NCBI GenBank assembly: GCA_046261875.1
Contig: JBHENW010000024.1
Location: forward strand, 1 to 64,000
Source of the DNA: JBHENW01 sp046261875
GTDB lineage: Bacteria; Acidobacteriota; Thermoanaerobaculia; UBA5066; Gp7-AA6
Length of the DNA stretch: 64,000 nt
Direction of reading: 5' to 3'
The stretch's first letter is position 1. Each line of letters begins with the position of its first letter. The position numbers and the translations under genes are program-made. Below are positions 52,585-63,192 of the stretch, piece by piece. The notes under the pieces are model-generated. The model was not told the origin of the DNA. It did not search any database and worked only from the letters and a program-made list of their open reading frames with translations.

Positions 52585-53924
52585 AGCGCTCCGAGTCCCG
52601 TTTCCGTCGCGAGATCCCCGACTTGCTCGACGGACGCCTCAGCGCTCGCCGGCGCGTCCGGCTGGAGAGACATCTGGAAGAGTGTGCGGACTGTCGCCGC
52701 GAGTGGCGTGCGATCGTCCCGGTCAAGGACGCGGTGCGATCGGTGCGAAGCGACCGAGAGCCGCCGAGCGATCTGGTCGCTCAGGTTCGGTCGGCGCTCG
52801 ACCGGGAGGACCAGCTCGGAGAACGATCCCTCGCGGTTCAGGGAAGGTGGCTGACGGCGCTGGCGGCCGCGGCCGTCCTCGTTATCGTTTTCCTCCTCGC
52901 CCGACAGAAACCGACCGACCCATCCCGCCAGGCCGCGCAAGACTGGAAGGGCTGGAAGTCGGGACGCGTTCAACTGGAGATCCGCTCGGATAGCCCCCAG
53001 GCGATCTCGCGGTTCTTTTCCGAGCGCGACATCGGTTTTCCCGTTGGGGCTGCCTCTCTGCACGTTCCGGGCTACCGCCTCGTCGGAGCCCGCGTGCACG
53101 TGCTCGGGGGACATCCGAGCGCGTTCTCGGTGTATCGGGGCCGCCAGACCGAGATCCTCGTCTGCCAGATGTACGAAGGCCACCTGACACACCTCTCTTC
53201 CCCCTCACGCGTCCTCGAAAAAGGCGGCGTGCGTCTATACGTGTACCTGGGCGCTGATCTGACGCGGGTGGCCTGGCAGGATGGACCGCTCGTTTGCGTG
53301 ATCGTGTCCAACGGCGCACCCGGGGAGGTCGTCGGGCTCGCCCTGGCCCAGGCCCGCCGGGTCAGAACGCGACGGAAACGTCGCGGAGTCCTGATCCGTC
53401 CTGTACGATCCGGCGTTCGACGCCGTCCGACCGGAGCTCGCGAAAGTCTTCGCCGTCGCGTGGAAGACGTACGACGAGTACGACAAGAGCCCGAGGAAGC
53501 GGAAAGCGGGTCCCGACTCTCGGGACCCGGACCTCGAGCTGACGGTCGAATGGCCGAGACCTGGGATCGAATCCTCGAAGCCGAGCACAGAAGGATACCG
53601 GAGACGCCGTCAAACGTTCTCTTCGGCTACTACGAGCCGTACGCGATGAGCCTCGCGGCCACAAGCGCCGCCCCTACCGCGCCGCGAAAACCCGACCCCG
53701 CCCCGCCAACAATAGAAACGCCGGGAGTCTCCTCCCGGCGTTTCAGAACCTTGGTTGCGGGGCAGGATTCGCCGCGGGCAAACCTGCCGCGTCTCCATCT
53801 CGGCTGCAGTTCGCGTTCAGCTGAAAGACGGCTTTCGCCGCGGGCCGACCCGCGGCTGCCTCCCAGCGCGGCGATTTCGGCGTCTCGGCTTCAGACGGCC
53901 GCCCCCGCGACCTTTGGGGCATGA
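52581..53924 (+). CDS. Zinc-finger anti-sigma factor, with read-through tail into remnant DNA
   Basis: The first about 258 residues form an anti-sigma factor: the ZAS zinc motif H-x3-C-x2-C (RHLEECADCRREW), a membrane segment ALAAAAVLVIVFLLA (about residues 92-108), and a periplasmic domain with LVGARVHVLGGHPSAFSVYRG and DGPLVCVIVSNGAP. Beyond residue 260 (nt about 53360) the frame turns into Arg-rich sequence. It crosses a flavin-reductase remnant and the tRNA-like repeat to a stop at 53924. The native stop was probably lost by a deletion or frameshift near 53360-53400, so the tail is not expected to be functional. Confidence 0.82.
   Translation: MKRSESRFRREIPDLLDGRLSARRRVRLERHLEECADCRREWRAIVPVKDAVRSVRSDREPPSDLVAQVRSALDREDQLGERSLAVQGRWLTALAAAAVLVIVFLLARQKPTDPSRQAAQDWKGWKSGRVQLEIRSDSPQAISRFFSERDIGFPVGAASLHVPGYRLVGARVHVLGGHPSAFSVYRGRQTEILVCQMYEGHLTHLSSPSRVLEKGGVRLYVYLGADLTRVAWQDGPLVCVIVSNGAPGEVVGLALAQARRVRTRRKRRGVLIRPVRSGVRRRPTGARESLRRRVEDVRRVRQEPEEAESGSRLSGPGPRADGRMAETWDRILEAEHRRIPETPSNVLFGYYEPYAMSLAATSAAPTAPRKPDPAPPTIETPGVSSRRFRTLVAGQDSPRANLPRLHLGCSSRSAERRLSPRADPRLPPSAAISASRLQTAAPATFGA
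53401..53610 (+). pseudogene. C-terminal remnant of a flavodoxin-type NAD(P)H-dependent oxidoreductase
   Basis: A stretch in the frame starting at 53401 reads LYDPAFDAVRPELAKVFAVA then WKTYDEYDKSPRKRKAG and LELTVEW, the normal C-terminal tail of small FMN reductase/flavodoxin-like proteins. After EW the match continues in another frame as ETWDRILEAEHRR, so one base is missing near 53550. The N-terminal flavin-binding part is absent. It is a decayed fragment behind the anti-sigma gene. Confidence 0.5.
53643..53769. repeat. Degenerate duplicate of the initiator-tRNA downstream region (left copy)
   Basis: About 127 bases align with 59910-60041, which is the spacer, terminator hairpin and last bases of the tRNA-fMet gene. 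Shared blocks are GCGATGA, GCGGCCAC, GCCGCCCCTAC, GAAACGCC, AGTCTCCTCCCGGCGT and TTGGTTGCGGG. The hairpin here is a perfect 12-bp stem, AAACGCCGGGAG-TCTC-CTCCCGGCGTTT at 53716-53743. The copies are diverged by roughly 20-25 percent with small indels. Confidence 0.65.
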
Positions 53925-53925
53925 G
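53752..53925 (-). pseudogene. Fragmented initiator tRNA remnant interrupted by about 137 bp
   Basis: On the minus strand, GCGACCTTTGGGGCATGAG (plus-strand 53907-53925) matches the anticodon-to-variable-loop part of the intact tRNA-fMet at 17 of 19 bases. The acceptor 3' end matches TGGTTGCGGGGCAGGATT at 53752-53769. The intervening about 137 bases hold GC-rich hairpin units (GCCGCGGGC repeated twice), so the T arm has been split. The D arm and 5' acceptor are missing. From 53926 to 54122 no further gene or repeat is recognised. Confidence 0.45.
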
Positions 53926-54122
53926 AACGGTCCAGAGGTCGGCGCAACGCAACGGTTGTCAGCGAAACGACTCTGAAGTCGTCGATTCGTTAAGGCTTCC
54001 TTCACGATTGCCGATGGACCACCGTCGTCACGGAACACTTGACAAGCGGATCGGCCGGGACCTAGCGTGCCCTTGCGTCGTCCCGGGGTAGTGCTCACTG
54101 ACTTCGGATCACGGAGGCTGGC

Positions 54123-54737
54123 ATGGGAGATGACGATCCCAAACCGCCGAACGAAGAGGGCGGGTTCTCGCGGCGCGACTTCCTCAAGATCTCGGGCATC
54201 ACGGCTGCCGTGCCCATCGTGGTGGGCCCGCGGGTCGTCCGCGCCGCGGACGCCGACGTGGCCGTATACGGTCCCGGGAAGACCCCGATCGCGCTCACCG
54301 TCAACGGGAAGAAAGTCGCGGCCGAGCTCGAGCCGCGGGTCACGCTGCTCGACGCTCTCCGCGACAGCTTCGACCTGACGGGGACGAAACGCGTCTGCGA
54401 CCGCGCCGAATGCGGCGCCTGCACCGTGCTCGTGGACGGCAGGCCGGTGTACTCCTGCTCCATGCTCGCCATCGACGCCCAGGGCCACCGCATCACCACC
54501 GTCGAGGGCTTGACGCAGGCCGGACGCCTCCACCCCCTCCAACAGGCGTTCATCGACAACGACGCGCAGCAGTGCGGCTTCTGTACGCCCGGATTCATCG
54601 TCGCCGGCAAGGCGCTTCTCGACCGGCATCCGAACCCGACGGCGGAGCAGGTCCAGAAAGGGCTGAGCGGAAACTTCTGCCGGTGCGGCACCTACTCCGG
54701 CATGCGCGCCGCGTTCGCGCTGCGGAAGGGGGTCTGA
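54123..54737 (+). CDS. Tat-exported 2Fe-2S subunit of a molybdenum hydroxylase (PaoA/YagT-like)
   Basis: A 204-residue iron-sulfur subunit. The N-terminus has a Tat signal SRRDFLKISG followed by a hydrophobic stretch. The plant-type 2Fe-2S site is CDRAECGACTVLVDGRPVYSC, and the second 2Fe-2S domain has CGFCTPGF and CRCGTY. It is the small subunit of a xanthine-dehydrogenase-family enzyme. The Tat signal implies that the complex is folded in the cytoplasm and exported, as for E. coli PaoABC aldehyde oxidoreductase. The Mo subunit gene follows after 3 bases. Confidence 0.93.
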   Translation: MGDDDPKPPNEEGGFSRRDFLKISGITAAVPIVVGPRVVRAADADVAVYGPGKTPIALTVNGKKVAAELEPRVTLLDALRDSFDLTGTKRVCDRAECGACTVLVDGRPVYSCSMLAIDAQGHRITTVEGLTQAGRLHPLQQAFIDNDAQQCGFCTPGFIVAGKALLDRHPNPTAEQVQKGLSGNFCRCGTYSGMRAAFALRKGV

Positions 54738-54740
54738 GCC

Positions 54741-57104
54741 ATGGCCGAATACGCATGGCCGGACGCGAGCCGGCGCAGTCAGATCGGCAAGCGCGTCTCC
54801 CGCGTGGACGGGGCCGCCAAGGTGACGGGCCGCGCGAGGTACACCTACGATCAGAACCCGCCGGGCCTCCTGCACGCCCGCATGCTCGGCAGCCCGCACG
54901 CGCACGCGAAGATCGTCTCCATCGACGTCAGCGCCGCCGAGAGGATGCCGGGCGTCAAAGCGATCAAGATCATCCAGCAGCCCGGCGCCGAGGTCTTCTG
55001 GGTCGGCGACGAGGTCGTCGCGATCGCCGCCGTCACCGACGGCGCCGCGGAGGACGCGCTGCGCGCCGTCAAGGTCGAGTACCAGCCGCTCCCGCACTTC
55101 GTGGACGACTTCGCCGAACCGCGTGACGTCCAGGAAGACACGGGCCCTCTGACCCGCGGGGATCTCGGCAACCTGCTCAACAACCAGGTGCCGGAGCCGC
55201 AGATCATCGACGCGATCCAGAAGAAGGGCATCGCGTTCGCAGTGAACGAGTCGTATATCGGGGCGCTGCGCCGCAACGAGGTCGGGGAGGAAGTGATCGA
55301 GGCCTTGCAGGCGGCGAAGGTCCACGAGCCTCCGAGCGGCCCTCGGCCCCGCTATCGGCGCGTGACCGATACGACGGTAGCCGACGCCGCCGCGGCGTTC
55401 GCGCAGGCCGACGCCGTCAGCGAGGGGTTCTACGGCGCGGCGGTGATCACCCATTGCTGCCTGGAGCCCCACGGCGCGGTCGCCTCGTGGCCTGACGCGA
55501 GCCACCTCGACTTCCAGGTCTCCACGCAGAACGTCTCGGGCATCGCTGACCAGCTCGCCGGCCCTTTGAAGATGCAGGCCTCGAACATCCACGTCCACCA
55601 GGAGCACGTGGGCGGCGGGTTCGGGAGCAAGTTCGGGCCGGATCGCTGGGGCCGGGTCTGCGCCGAGCTCTCCCAGCTCGCCGGCGGCGCGCCCGTGAAG
55701 CTGTTCCTCGACCGCGCCCGCGAGCTGGAAGTGGCCGGCGCGCGGCCATCTCACTTCGCCCGCGTGAAGCTCGGCGCGAAGAAGGACGGCACGCTGCTCG
55801 TCTGGCAATCCACCTCCTGGGGGACCGGCGGCCCGGGCGGCGGAGGATCTCCCCCGCTGCCTTACGTCTTCCGCGTTCCCGTCCAGCGCCGGGAGCACGT
55901 CGCGGTCTCGACCAACACGGGTCCGGCGCGGGCCTGGCGGGCGCCCAGCCATCCGCAGGCCGCGGTCCTCACGATGTGCGCGCTCGAAGATCTCGCGGCG
56001 AAGCTCGAGATGAATCCCCTGGACTTCTTCATCAAGAACATCGGGCTCACCCGCCACCCCGAGGTCTACACGCACGAGCTGCGGAAGGCGGACGAGCTGA
56101 TGGGATGGTCGAAGCGCTGGCATCCGCGCGGCGACAAAACCTCCGGACCCGTCAAACGCGGCCTCGGCCTGTCGATCCACACGTGGGGCGGGCGCGGCCA
56201 CGAGAGCAATTGCGACGTAACCATCCATCCCGACGGCGCCGTCGCCGTCAGCCTGGGCACGCAGGACCTCGGCACAGGGACACGCACCGCGATCCTGATG
56301 GTCGCGGCGGAGACGCTCGGCCTCCCCATCACCGCGATCACCCTGAACATCGGCGACAACAGGTTCCCGTCCTCCGGCGGCTCCGGCGGCAGCACCACCA
56401 TCGGCGGCGTGTCCTCCTCCACCCGGCGCGCAGCCGTGGACGCGCTCAATCAGCTCCTCGCGGTCGTCGCGCCGTCGCTTTCCACCCAGGCCAGCGAGCT
56501 GGAGGCCGTGAATGGCGCCGTCCGCGTCAAGGCGGCGCCCGGCCGCAGCCTCACCTGGAAGCAAGCGTGCGCAAAGCTCGGCGCCAAAGGAGTCACCGCG
56601 CGAGGGAAGAACCCCGACGAGACGAAGCCCGATCTCACGAACGAGAGCGTCGGCGGCGCGCAGATGGCCGACGTTTCCGTGGATGTCGAGACCGGCGTCG
56701 TGCGCGTCGAAAAGATGGTCGCGGTCCAGGACTGCGGCCTCGTGATCAACCTGAAGACCGCCGAGAGCCAGTGTTACGGCGCGCTCATCATGGGCATCAG
56801 CTACGCCCTCTACGAGGAAAAGATCATGGACCCGAGCACGGGACGCATGCTGAACCCCAACATGCAGTTCTACCGCCTCGCGGGCTACGGCGACATCCCG
56901 GAGCTCGTCGTGCACATGATGACGGGCAAGGGTTACGACGAGCGCGGCGTCATCGGCCTGGGCGAGCCGCCGGTCGTCTCTCCGGGCGCGGCGATATCGA
57001 ACGCCGTCGCCAACGCCATCGGCGTCCGCGTCCCCGTGATTCCGCTCACGCCCGACCGGGTCCTGGCCGCACTCGAGCAGGCCCGGGAGAGGGGAGGTGC
57101 CTGA
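54741..57104 (+). CDS. Molybdopterin-binding large subunit of a xanthine-dehydrogenase-family enzyme
   Basis: A 787-residue catalytic subunit carrying the Mo-MCD cofactor. It starts SRRSQIGKRVSRVDGAAKVTGRARY (normal for YagR/PaoC). The Mo-contacting motif HVGGGFGSKFG is near residue 293 and the catalytic Glu is in VIGLGEPPV near the C-terminus. Residues about 135-196 are an unusual helical insertion (LTRGDLGNLLNNQVPEPQII, then GIAFAVNESYIGALRRNEV and EALQAAKV) between two parts of the first domain. It overlaps the FAD-subunit gene as TGATG. The substrate is probably an aldehyde or N-heterocycle. Confidence 0.92.
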   Translation: MAEYAWPDASRRSQIGKRVSRVDGAAKVTGRARYTYDQNPPGLLHARMLGSPHAHAKIVSIDVSAAERMPGVKAIKIIQQPGAEVFWVGDEVVAIAAVTDGAAEDALRAVKVEYQPLPHFVDDFAEPRDVQEDTGPLTRGDLGNLLNNQVPEPQIIDAIQKKGIAFAVNESYIGALRRNEVGEEVIEALQAAKVHEPPSGPRPRYRRVTDTTVADAAAAFAQADAVSEGFYGAAVITHCCLEPHGAVASWPDASHLDFQVSTQNVSGIADQLAGPLKMQASNIHVHQEHVGGGFGSKFGPDRWGRVCAELSQLAGGAPVKLFLDRARELEVAGARPSHFARVKLGAKKDGTLLVWQSTSWGTGGPGGGGSPPLPYVFRVPVQRREHVAVSTNTGPARAWRAPSHPQAAVLTMCALEDLAAKLEMNPLDFFIKNIGLTRHPEVYTHELRKADELMGWSKRWHPRGDKTSGPVKRGLGLSIHTWGGRGHESNCDVTIHPDGAVAVSLGTQDLGTGTRTAILMVAAETLGLPITAITLNIGDNRFPSSGGSGGSTTIGGVSSSTRRAAVDALNQLLAVVAPSLSTQASELEAVNGAVRVKAAPGRSLTWKQACAKLGAKGVTARGKNPDETKPDLTNESVGGAQMADVSVDVETGVVRVEKMVAVQDCGLVINLKTAESQCYGALIMGISYALYEEKIMDPSTGRMLNPNMQFYRLAGYGDIPELVVHMMTGKGYDERGVIGLGEPPVVSPGAAISNAVANAIGVRVPVIPLTPDRVLAALEQARERGGA

Positions 57105-58087
57105 TGCGACCGTTCGAGTATGCGAGTCCCCGCCAGAAAGAGCAGGCGGTCGCGCTCCTTGGCGAGAGCTGGGCCGACGCGCAGGTCCTCGCCGGAGGGA
57201 CCGACCTCCTCGCGCTGATGAAAGACGACGTCGTCAGCCCGAAGCGGCTCGTCGACATCAAGTCGGTCGCCGGCATGAACACGGTCACGTTCAGCCCCGG
57301 AACCGGTTTGCGCGTCGGCGCGCTCGTCCGACTGCAGGATTTCGCGGACCATGCCGAGGTGCGCCGCCGCTACCCGATGCTGGCTCATGCCGCCGGCGAC
57401 GCCGCCAGCCCGCAGATACGCAACATGGCGACTCTGGGCGGAAACCTCTGCCAGCGTCCCCGGTGCTGGTACTTCCGAAACGGGCTCGGCCTCGTGCCGA
57501 AGAGCGAAGGCGGCAAGTCGCCGGTCCTCGAAGGGGACAACCGGTATCACGCGATTCTCGGAAACGACGGCCCGGCGTACTTCGTCAGCCCCTCGAGCGT
57601 CGCCCCGGCGCTGATCGCGCTCGGCGCGCGCGCGCGCATCTTCGGGCCCGGCGGCGCGCGCGAGGTTCCGCTGGAGAAGTTCTTCCGGATCCCGCTGAGC
57701 GAGAGCGATCGCGAGCACGACCTGAAGCCCAACGAGATCGTCACGGAGATCGTCGTGCCGGCGCCGGCCGGTATGCGGACCGGTCATTACGAGGTCCGGC
57801 AGAGGGAAGACTTCGACTGGCCGCTCGCCACCGCTTCCGTCGCTCTCGCCTTGAACGGCGGCGCCGTGCGGTCCGCCAGGGTCGTGCTCGGTCACGTCGC
57901 TCCGGTGCCCTGGCTGTCCGAAGAGGCGGCGGTGGCACTCGCCGGAAAGACGATCGATGAGCGGACGGCGGAGGCCGCCGGAGTCGCGGCCCTCGCCAAA
58001 GCGAAGAGCCTCGGCCGCAACGAATACAAGATCCAGCTCGCCCGTGTCGCGATCAAGCGCGCGCTCCTCGCCGCGGCGAAGGCATGA
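57104..58087 (+). CDS. FAD-binding subunit of the molybdenum hydroxylase (PaoB/CoxM-like)
   Basis: A 327-residue flavoprotein. FAD contacts are VLAGGTDLLALMKDD near the N-terminus and the ATLGGNLCQRPRCWYFR segment. Extra Cys in LCQRPRC suggest a 4Fe-4S cluster of the kind found in PaoB (inference). A C-terminal CO-dehydrogenase-type domain ends RVAIKRALLAAAKA. Gene order is Fe-S, Mo, FAD, which differs from E. coli paoABC. The next small gene overlaps it as ATGA. Confidence 0.92.
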   Translation: MRPFEYASPRQKEQAVALLGESWADAQVLAGGTDLLALMKDDVVSPKRLVDIKSVAGMNTVTFSPGTGLRVGALVRLQDFADHAEVRRRYPMLAHAAGDAASPQIRNMATLGGNLCQRPRCWYFRNGLGLVPKSEGGKSPVLEGDNRYHAILGNDGPAYFVSPSSVAPALIALGARARIFGPGGAREVPLEKFFRIPLSESDREHDLKPNEIVTEIVVPAPAGMRTGHYEVRQREDFDWPLATASVALALNGGAVRSARVVLGHVAPVPWLSEEAAVALAGKTIDERTAEAAGVAALAKAKSLGRNEYKIQLARVAIKRALLAAAKA

Positions 58088-58302
58088 TCGCCGACCCGTT
58101 CGACACGAATCGCCCGGGCATTTGCCCGATGCTGCGGTGGAAGAACCAGTTCGTGCTCGTGGAGCGCGGGGTCGAGCCGGCCAGCCATGAAGGGCTCTTC
58201 TGGTGCCTGCAGACCCAGACCTGCATCGGCCCCGACGGCGGCATCGCCGAGCCGGAGCCTTGCAGCACGCGGTACCGTGAGTGCTACGGCGGAGTGGAAT
58301 AA
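58084..58302 (+). CDS. Small Cys-containing protein coupled to the molybdenum hydroxylase operon
   Basis: A 72-residue protein with five Cys (GICPML, FWCLQTQTC, EPCSTRYREC) and many acidic residues. It starts inside the FAD-subunit gene (ATGA) and so is translated with it. No family was recognised. The Cys pattern suggests a metal site or disulfides. Its place in the operon suggests a helper in assembly or electron transfer, which is speculative. Confidence 0.7.
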   Translation: MIADPFDTNRPGICPMLRWKNQFVLVERGVEPASHEGLFWCLQTQTCIGPDGGIAEPEPCSTRYRECYGGVE

Positions 58303-58341
58303 AGCGGACGATAAAATCCCTCTTTCGGTGAGGAGAGTCCC

Positions 58342-59013
58342 ATGAAGAAGCTCGCGTTTTGCGTGATCCTGTTCTCCACCGTCGGCATCGCCGTCTCAAC
58401 CGCCCAGCAGATCCAGGGCGATTACATCGAGACCCGGAGCGCCGACGTGTACACCGGCTCCTGCTTCGCCAACGGCGAGGTCGGGCTGGTCGGCAACGAG
58501 GCCATCCTCGGCTGGCGCGTCTCGAAAGGCTCCTGGAACGGAGTCTCGCTCGAGGGCAAGAGCGTGGTCGCCGCGGTAAAGGCCAGGGCGACGCTCGGCG
58601 ACCCCTATGACGATCCCTACCCGGCCAGGGCCGTGGTCATCGTGGACGAGAGAGCCAGCGCCCCGCAGCGGACTGCCCTGCTGGCCTTCGCGAAACAGAT
58701 GGGGGGACGCCTGCTGGAGAACGTGAACACCGTGATCGAGGCGCCGATCTCCTTCGACGTCGCGGACCACGCGTCCGGCCGACACGGGGCGGCGCTGCTC
58801 CGCGCGGGGCGCTTCGTGACCGTGCAAACCAGGTCCGTGAACGAGAACGACCACCTGTGCGGTAACGAGGAAACGTTCTATCCCCCGCTGACGAAGACCA
58901 CGCACGCGATGCCCGCGGTCGCTCTGACGGACCGGTTCCAGGGCCCCGGCCTCGGCGAGACCTGGAACAGCCGCGACAAGCGGAGCGCGTTCGTCGGCAC
59001 CTTCGCGCGCTGA
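58342..59013 (+). CDS. Exported DUF1326-like protein
   Basis: A 223-residue protein with a signal peptide (MKKLAFCVILFSTVGIAVST). The mature part opens GDYIETRSADVYTGSCFANG and LVGNEAILGWRVSKGSW, which matches the DUF1326 pattern. The family is of unknown function and is often found near redox or copper genes. It follows the small Cys protein by 39 bases with AGGAGAG before the ATG. It probably belongs to the same operon, and a terminator-like palindrome lies just behind it. Confidence 0.85.
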   Translation: MKKLAFCVILFSTVGIAVSTAQQIQGDYIETRSADVYTGSCFANGEVGLVGNEAILGWRVSKGSWNGVSLEGKSVVAAVKARATLGDPYDDPYPARAVVIVDERASAPQRTALLAFAKQMGGRLLENVNTVIEAPISFDVADHASGRHGAALLRAGRFVTVQTRSVNENDHLCGNEETFYPPLTKTTHAMPAVALTDRFQGPGLGETWNSRDKRSAFVGTFAR

Positions 59014-59019
59014 GGACCG

Positions 59020-59044
59020 AAAGTAGCGGCGATCGCCGCTCTTT
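59020..59044 (+). terminator. Putative terminator of the molybdenum hydroxylase operon
   Basis: A perfect 16-base palindrome AGCGGCGATCGCCGCT at 59025-59040 is flanked by AAAG on the left and CTTT on the right, which extends the stem. The T tail is short (CTTTGC), so it may be weak. It lies 12 bases after the DUF1326 stop. Confidence 0.45.
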
Positions 59045-59054
59045 GCAACTTGCT

Positions 59055-59098
59055 GAATTACGGTTGCTTGCCGTAATTCCGGTTCTTGCCGAAATTCC
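59055..59098. repeat. Inverted and tandem repeat upstream of the toxin-antitoxin operon
   Basis: GAATTACGG (59055-59063) and CCGTAATTC (59071-59079) form a perfect 9-bp stem with a 7-base loop. The unit GGTTGCTTGCCGTAATTCC (59062-59080) is followed directly by a near copy GGTTCTTGCCGAAATTCC (59081-59098). The role is unknown. The A+T level is above the window average. Confidence 0.55.
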
Positions 59099-59106
59099 AT
59101 GCCCAC

Positions 59107-59156
59107 TTGACAACGCGTAACCAATTTGTACAAAATGGCGTACATTTGGCTGTACA
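59107..59156 (+). promoter_or_regulatory. Promoter and triple TGTACA operator of the Phd/YefM toxin-antitoxin pair
   Basis: A consensus -35 TTGACA (59107-59112) is followed after 16 bases by a -10-like TACAAA (59129-59134). The hexamer TGTACA occurs at 59127 and 59151 with a one-mismatch copy, CGTACA, at 59139. All three are spaced exactly 12 bp apart. YefM-YoeB of E. coli represses its promoter by binding TGTACA hexamers at this spacing. This supports autoregulation by the antitoxin-toxin complex. Confidence 0.7.
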
Positions 59157-59173
59157 GAATGTGAAGGCATGGA

Positions 59174-59446
59174 ATGACCTATGAACTCTCAATTACCCAG
59201 GCGCGCGCTGAGCTGACCAAGCTTCCGGAGCGGCTGGCGAAGAGTCCCGACACGATTAAGGTGACGCGCCAAGGGAAGGCCGTTCTCGCCGTTCTGCCCT
59301 GGGAACTCTACGAGTCAATCCTCGAAACGATGGAAGTGCTGGGCGACCGCGAGCTCCTGGATTCGCTTCGCCAGAGCGAGCAGGATATTCGGCGCGGTCG
59401 CACCGCCTCCCATGAGGAGGTCGGGCGGCGACTCGGGTTGGCCTGA
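59174..59446 (+). CDS. Type II antitoxin, Phd/YefM family
   Basis: A 90-residue DNA-binding antitoxin. It opens MTYELSITQARAELTKLPERL and has the TRQGKAVLAVLPWELYESILETM core of the Phd/YefM fold. The C-terminal part LRQSEQDIRRGRTASHEEVGRRLG is the unstructured toxin-wrapping tail. The ATG follows GAAGG by a suitable gap. It is upstream of and coupled to the RelE-type toxin gene and is preceded by the TGTACA operator array. Confidence 0.88.
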   Translation: MTYELSITQARAELTKLPERLAKSPDTIKVTRQGKAVLAVLPWELYESILETMEVLGDRELLDSLRQSEQDIRRGRTASHEEVGRRLGLA

Positions 59447-59796
59447 CGCCCTCGCGTACCCATCAAGTTCGCTGGACTGAAACCGCGACGGGCTTGCTAA
59501 AAGCCGTCGGCGACAAGCGCCATCGGAAGAAGATCTACGAAACGGCCGGCCGACTCTCGGCCAATTCGCTTCTGCAAGGAAAACCGCTCGCGGAGGATCT
59601 GATCGGATTTCGCGGTTTGCGCGCCGTGGGCCAGCGATATCGAATCATCTACTCCGTCGACCCCGACATCGTCCATGTCTGGGCCGTGGGGGGACTGCGA
59701 CGAGAGGGCTCCCGCTCTGACATCTACGAACTCGCTCGACGACTACTTCGCCAGGGTCTTATTGGGCCGTCGCGTGGACGGGGGAAAAAGAAGTGA
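59443..59796 (+). CDS. Type II toxin, RelE/ParE/YoeB-like
   Basis: A 117-residue (from CTG) or 100-residue (from TTG 59494) basic protein. The family-like region begins SRTHQVRWTETATGLLKAV and contains GKPLAEDLIGFRGLRAVGQRYRIIYSV, typical of RelE/ParE ribosome or gyrase toxins. The first 17 residues before TTG 59494 are needed for the first beta-strand and helix. The likely start is therefore CTG 59443, which overlaps the antitoxin stop as CTGA. The Lys/Arg-rich C-terminal tail RGRGKKK is unusual. Catalytic residues cannot be assigned with confidence. Confidence 0.8.
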   Translation: MTPSRTHQVRWTETATGLLKAVGDKRHRKKIYETAGRLSANSLLQGKPLAEDLIGFRGLRAVGQRYRIIYSVDPDIVHVWAVGGLRREGSRSDIYELARRLLRQGLIGPSRGRGKKK

Positions 59797-59858
59797 CTAC
59801 GAAGCCCGTCAGCCGACGGGCCGGGTAATCGCGCCCCTAGATACCGGCTTTCGTTTTC

Positions 59859-59977
59859 TGGTTGCGGGAGCAGGATTTAGCCGCGGGCGGACCCGCGGCT
59901 GTCTCTGATTGCGATGACTTTGAGCGGGCGGCCACGACGGCCGCCCCTACGGCACGCCGAGGCGATCCCAATCCCGC
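59859..59977. repeat. tRNA-3'-end-like unit with hairpins, next to tRNA-fMet
   Basis: The segment starts CTGGTTGCGGGAGCAGGATT, a copy of the tRNA-fMet 3' end in the same orientation, and continues with two hairpins: GCCGCGGGCGGACCCGCGGC and GGGCGGCCACGACGGCCGCC. The same units occur in permuted order near 53.64-53.9 kb. This suggests an ancestral tandem repeat of tRNA tail, hairpins and terminator. Confidence 0.65.
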
Positions 59978-60011
59978 CGAAAAAGAAACGCCCGGAGTCT
60001 CCTCCCGGCGT
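59978..60011 (-). terminator. Rho-independent terminator of tRNA-fMet
   Basis: Read on the minus strand, the stem ACGCCGGGAG-GAGA-CTCCGGGCGT (one mismatch, 59988-60011) is followed by TTTCTTTTT. It sits 10 bases downstream of the tRNA 3' end. A near-identical hairpin without the T tail is present at 53716-53743. Confidence 0.8.
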
Positions 60012-60020
60012 CTTAGAAAC

Positions 60021-60098
<78 letters not shown>

Positions 60099-60143
60099 TC
60101 TGGAATGGCGCACCTTATCGAAGGCCTCGTTTGCCGTCAAGCC

Positions 60144-63183
<3,040 letters not shown>

Positions 63184-63192
<9 letters not shown>

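Noticed and set aside
53817..56915. A 1032-codon open frame on the minus strand across the molybdenum hydroxylase genes
   Set aside because: It is antisense to two well-recognised genes and has shadow-frame composition. No domain is visible.
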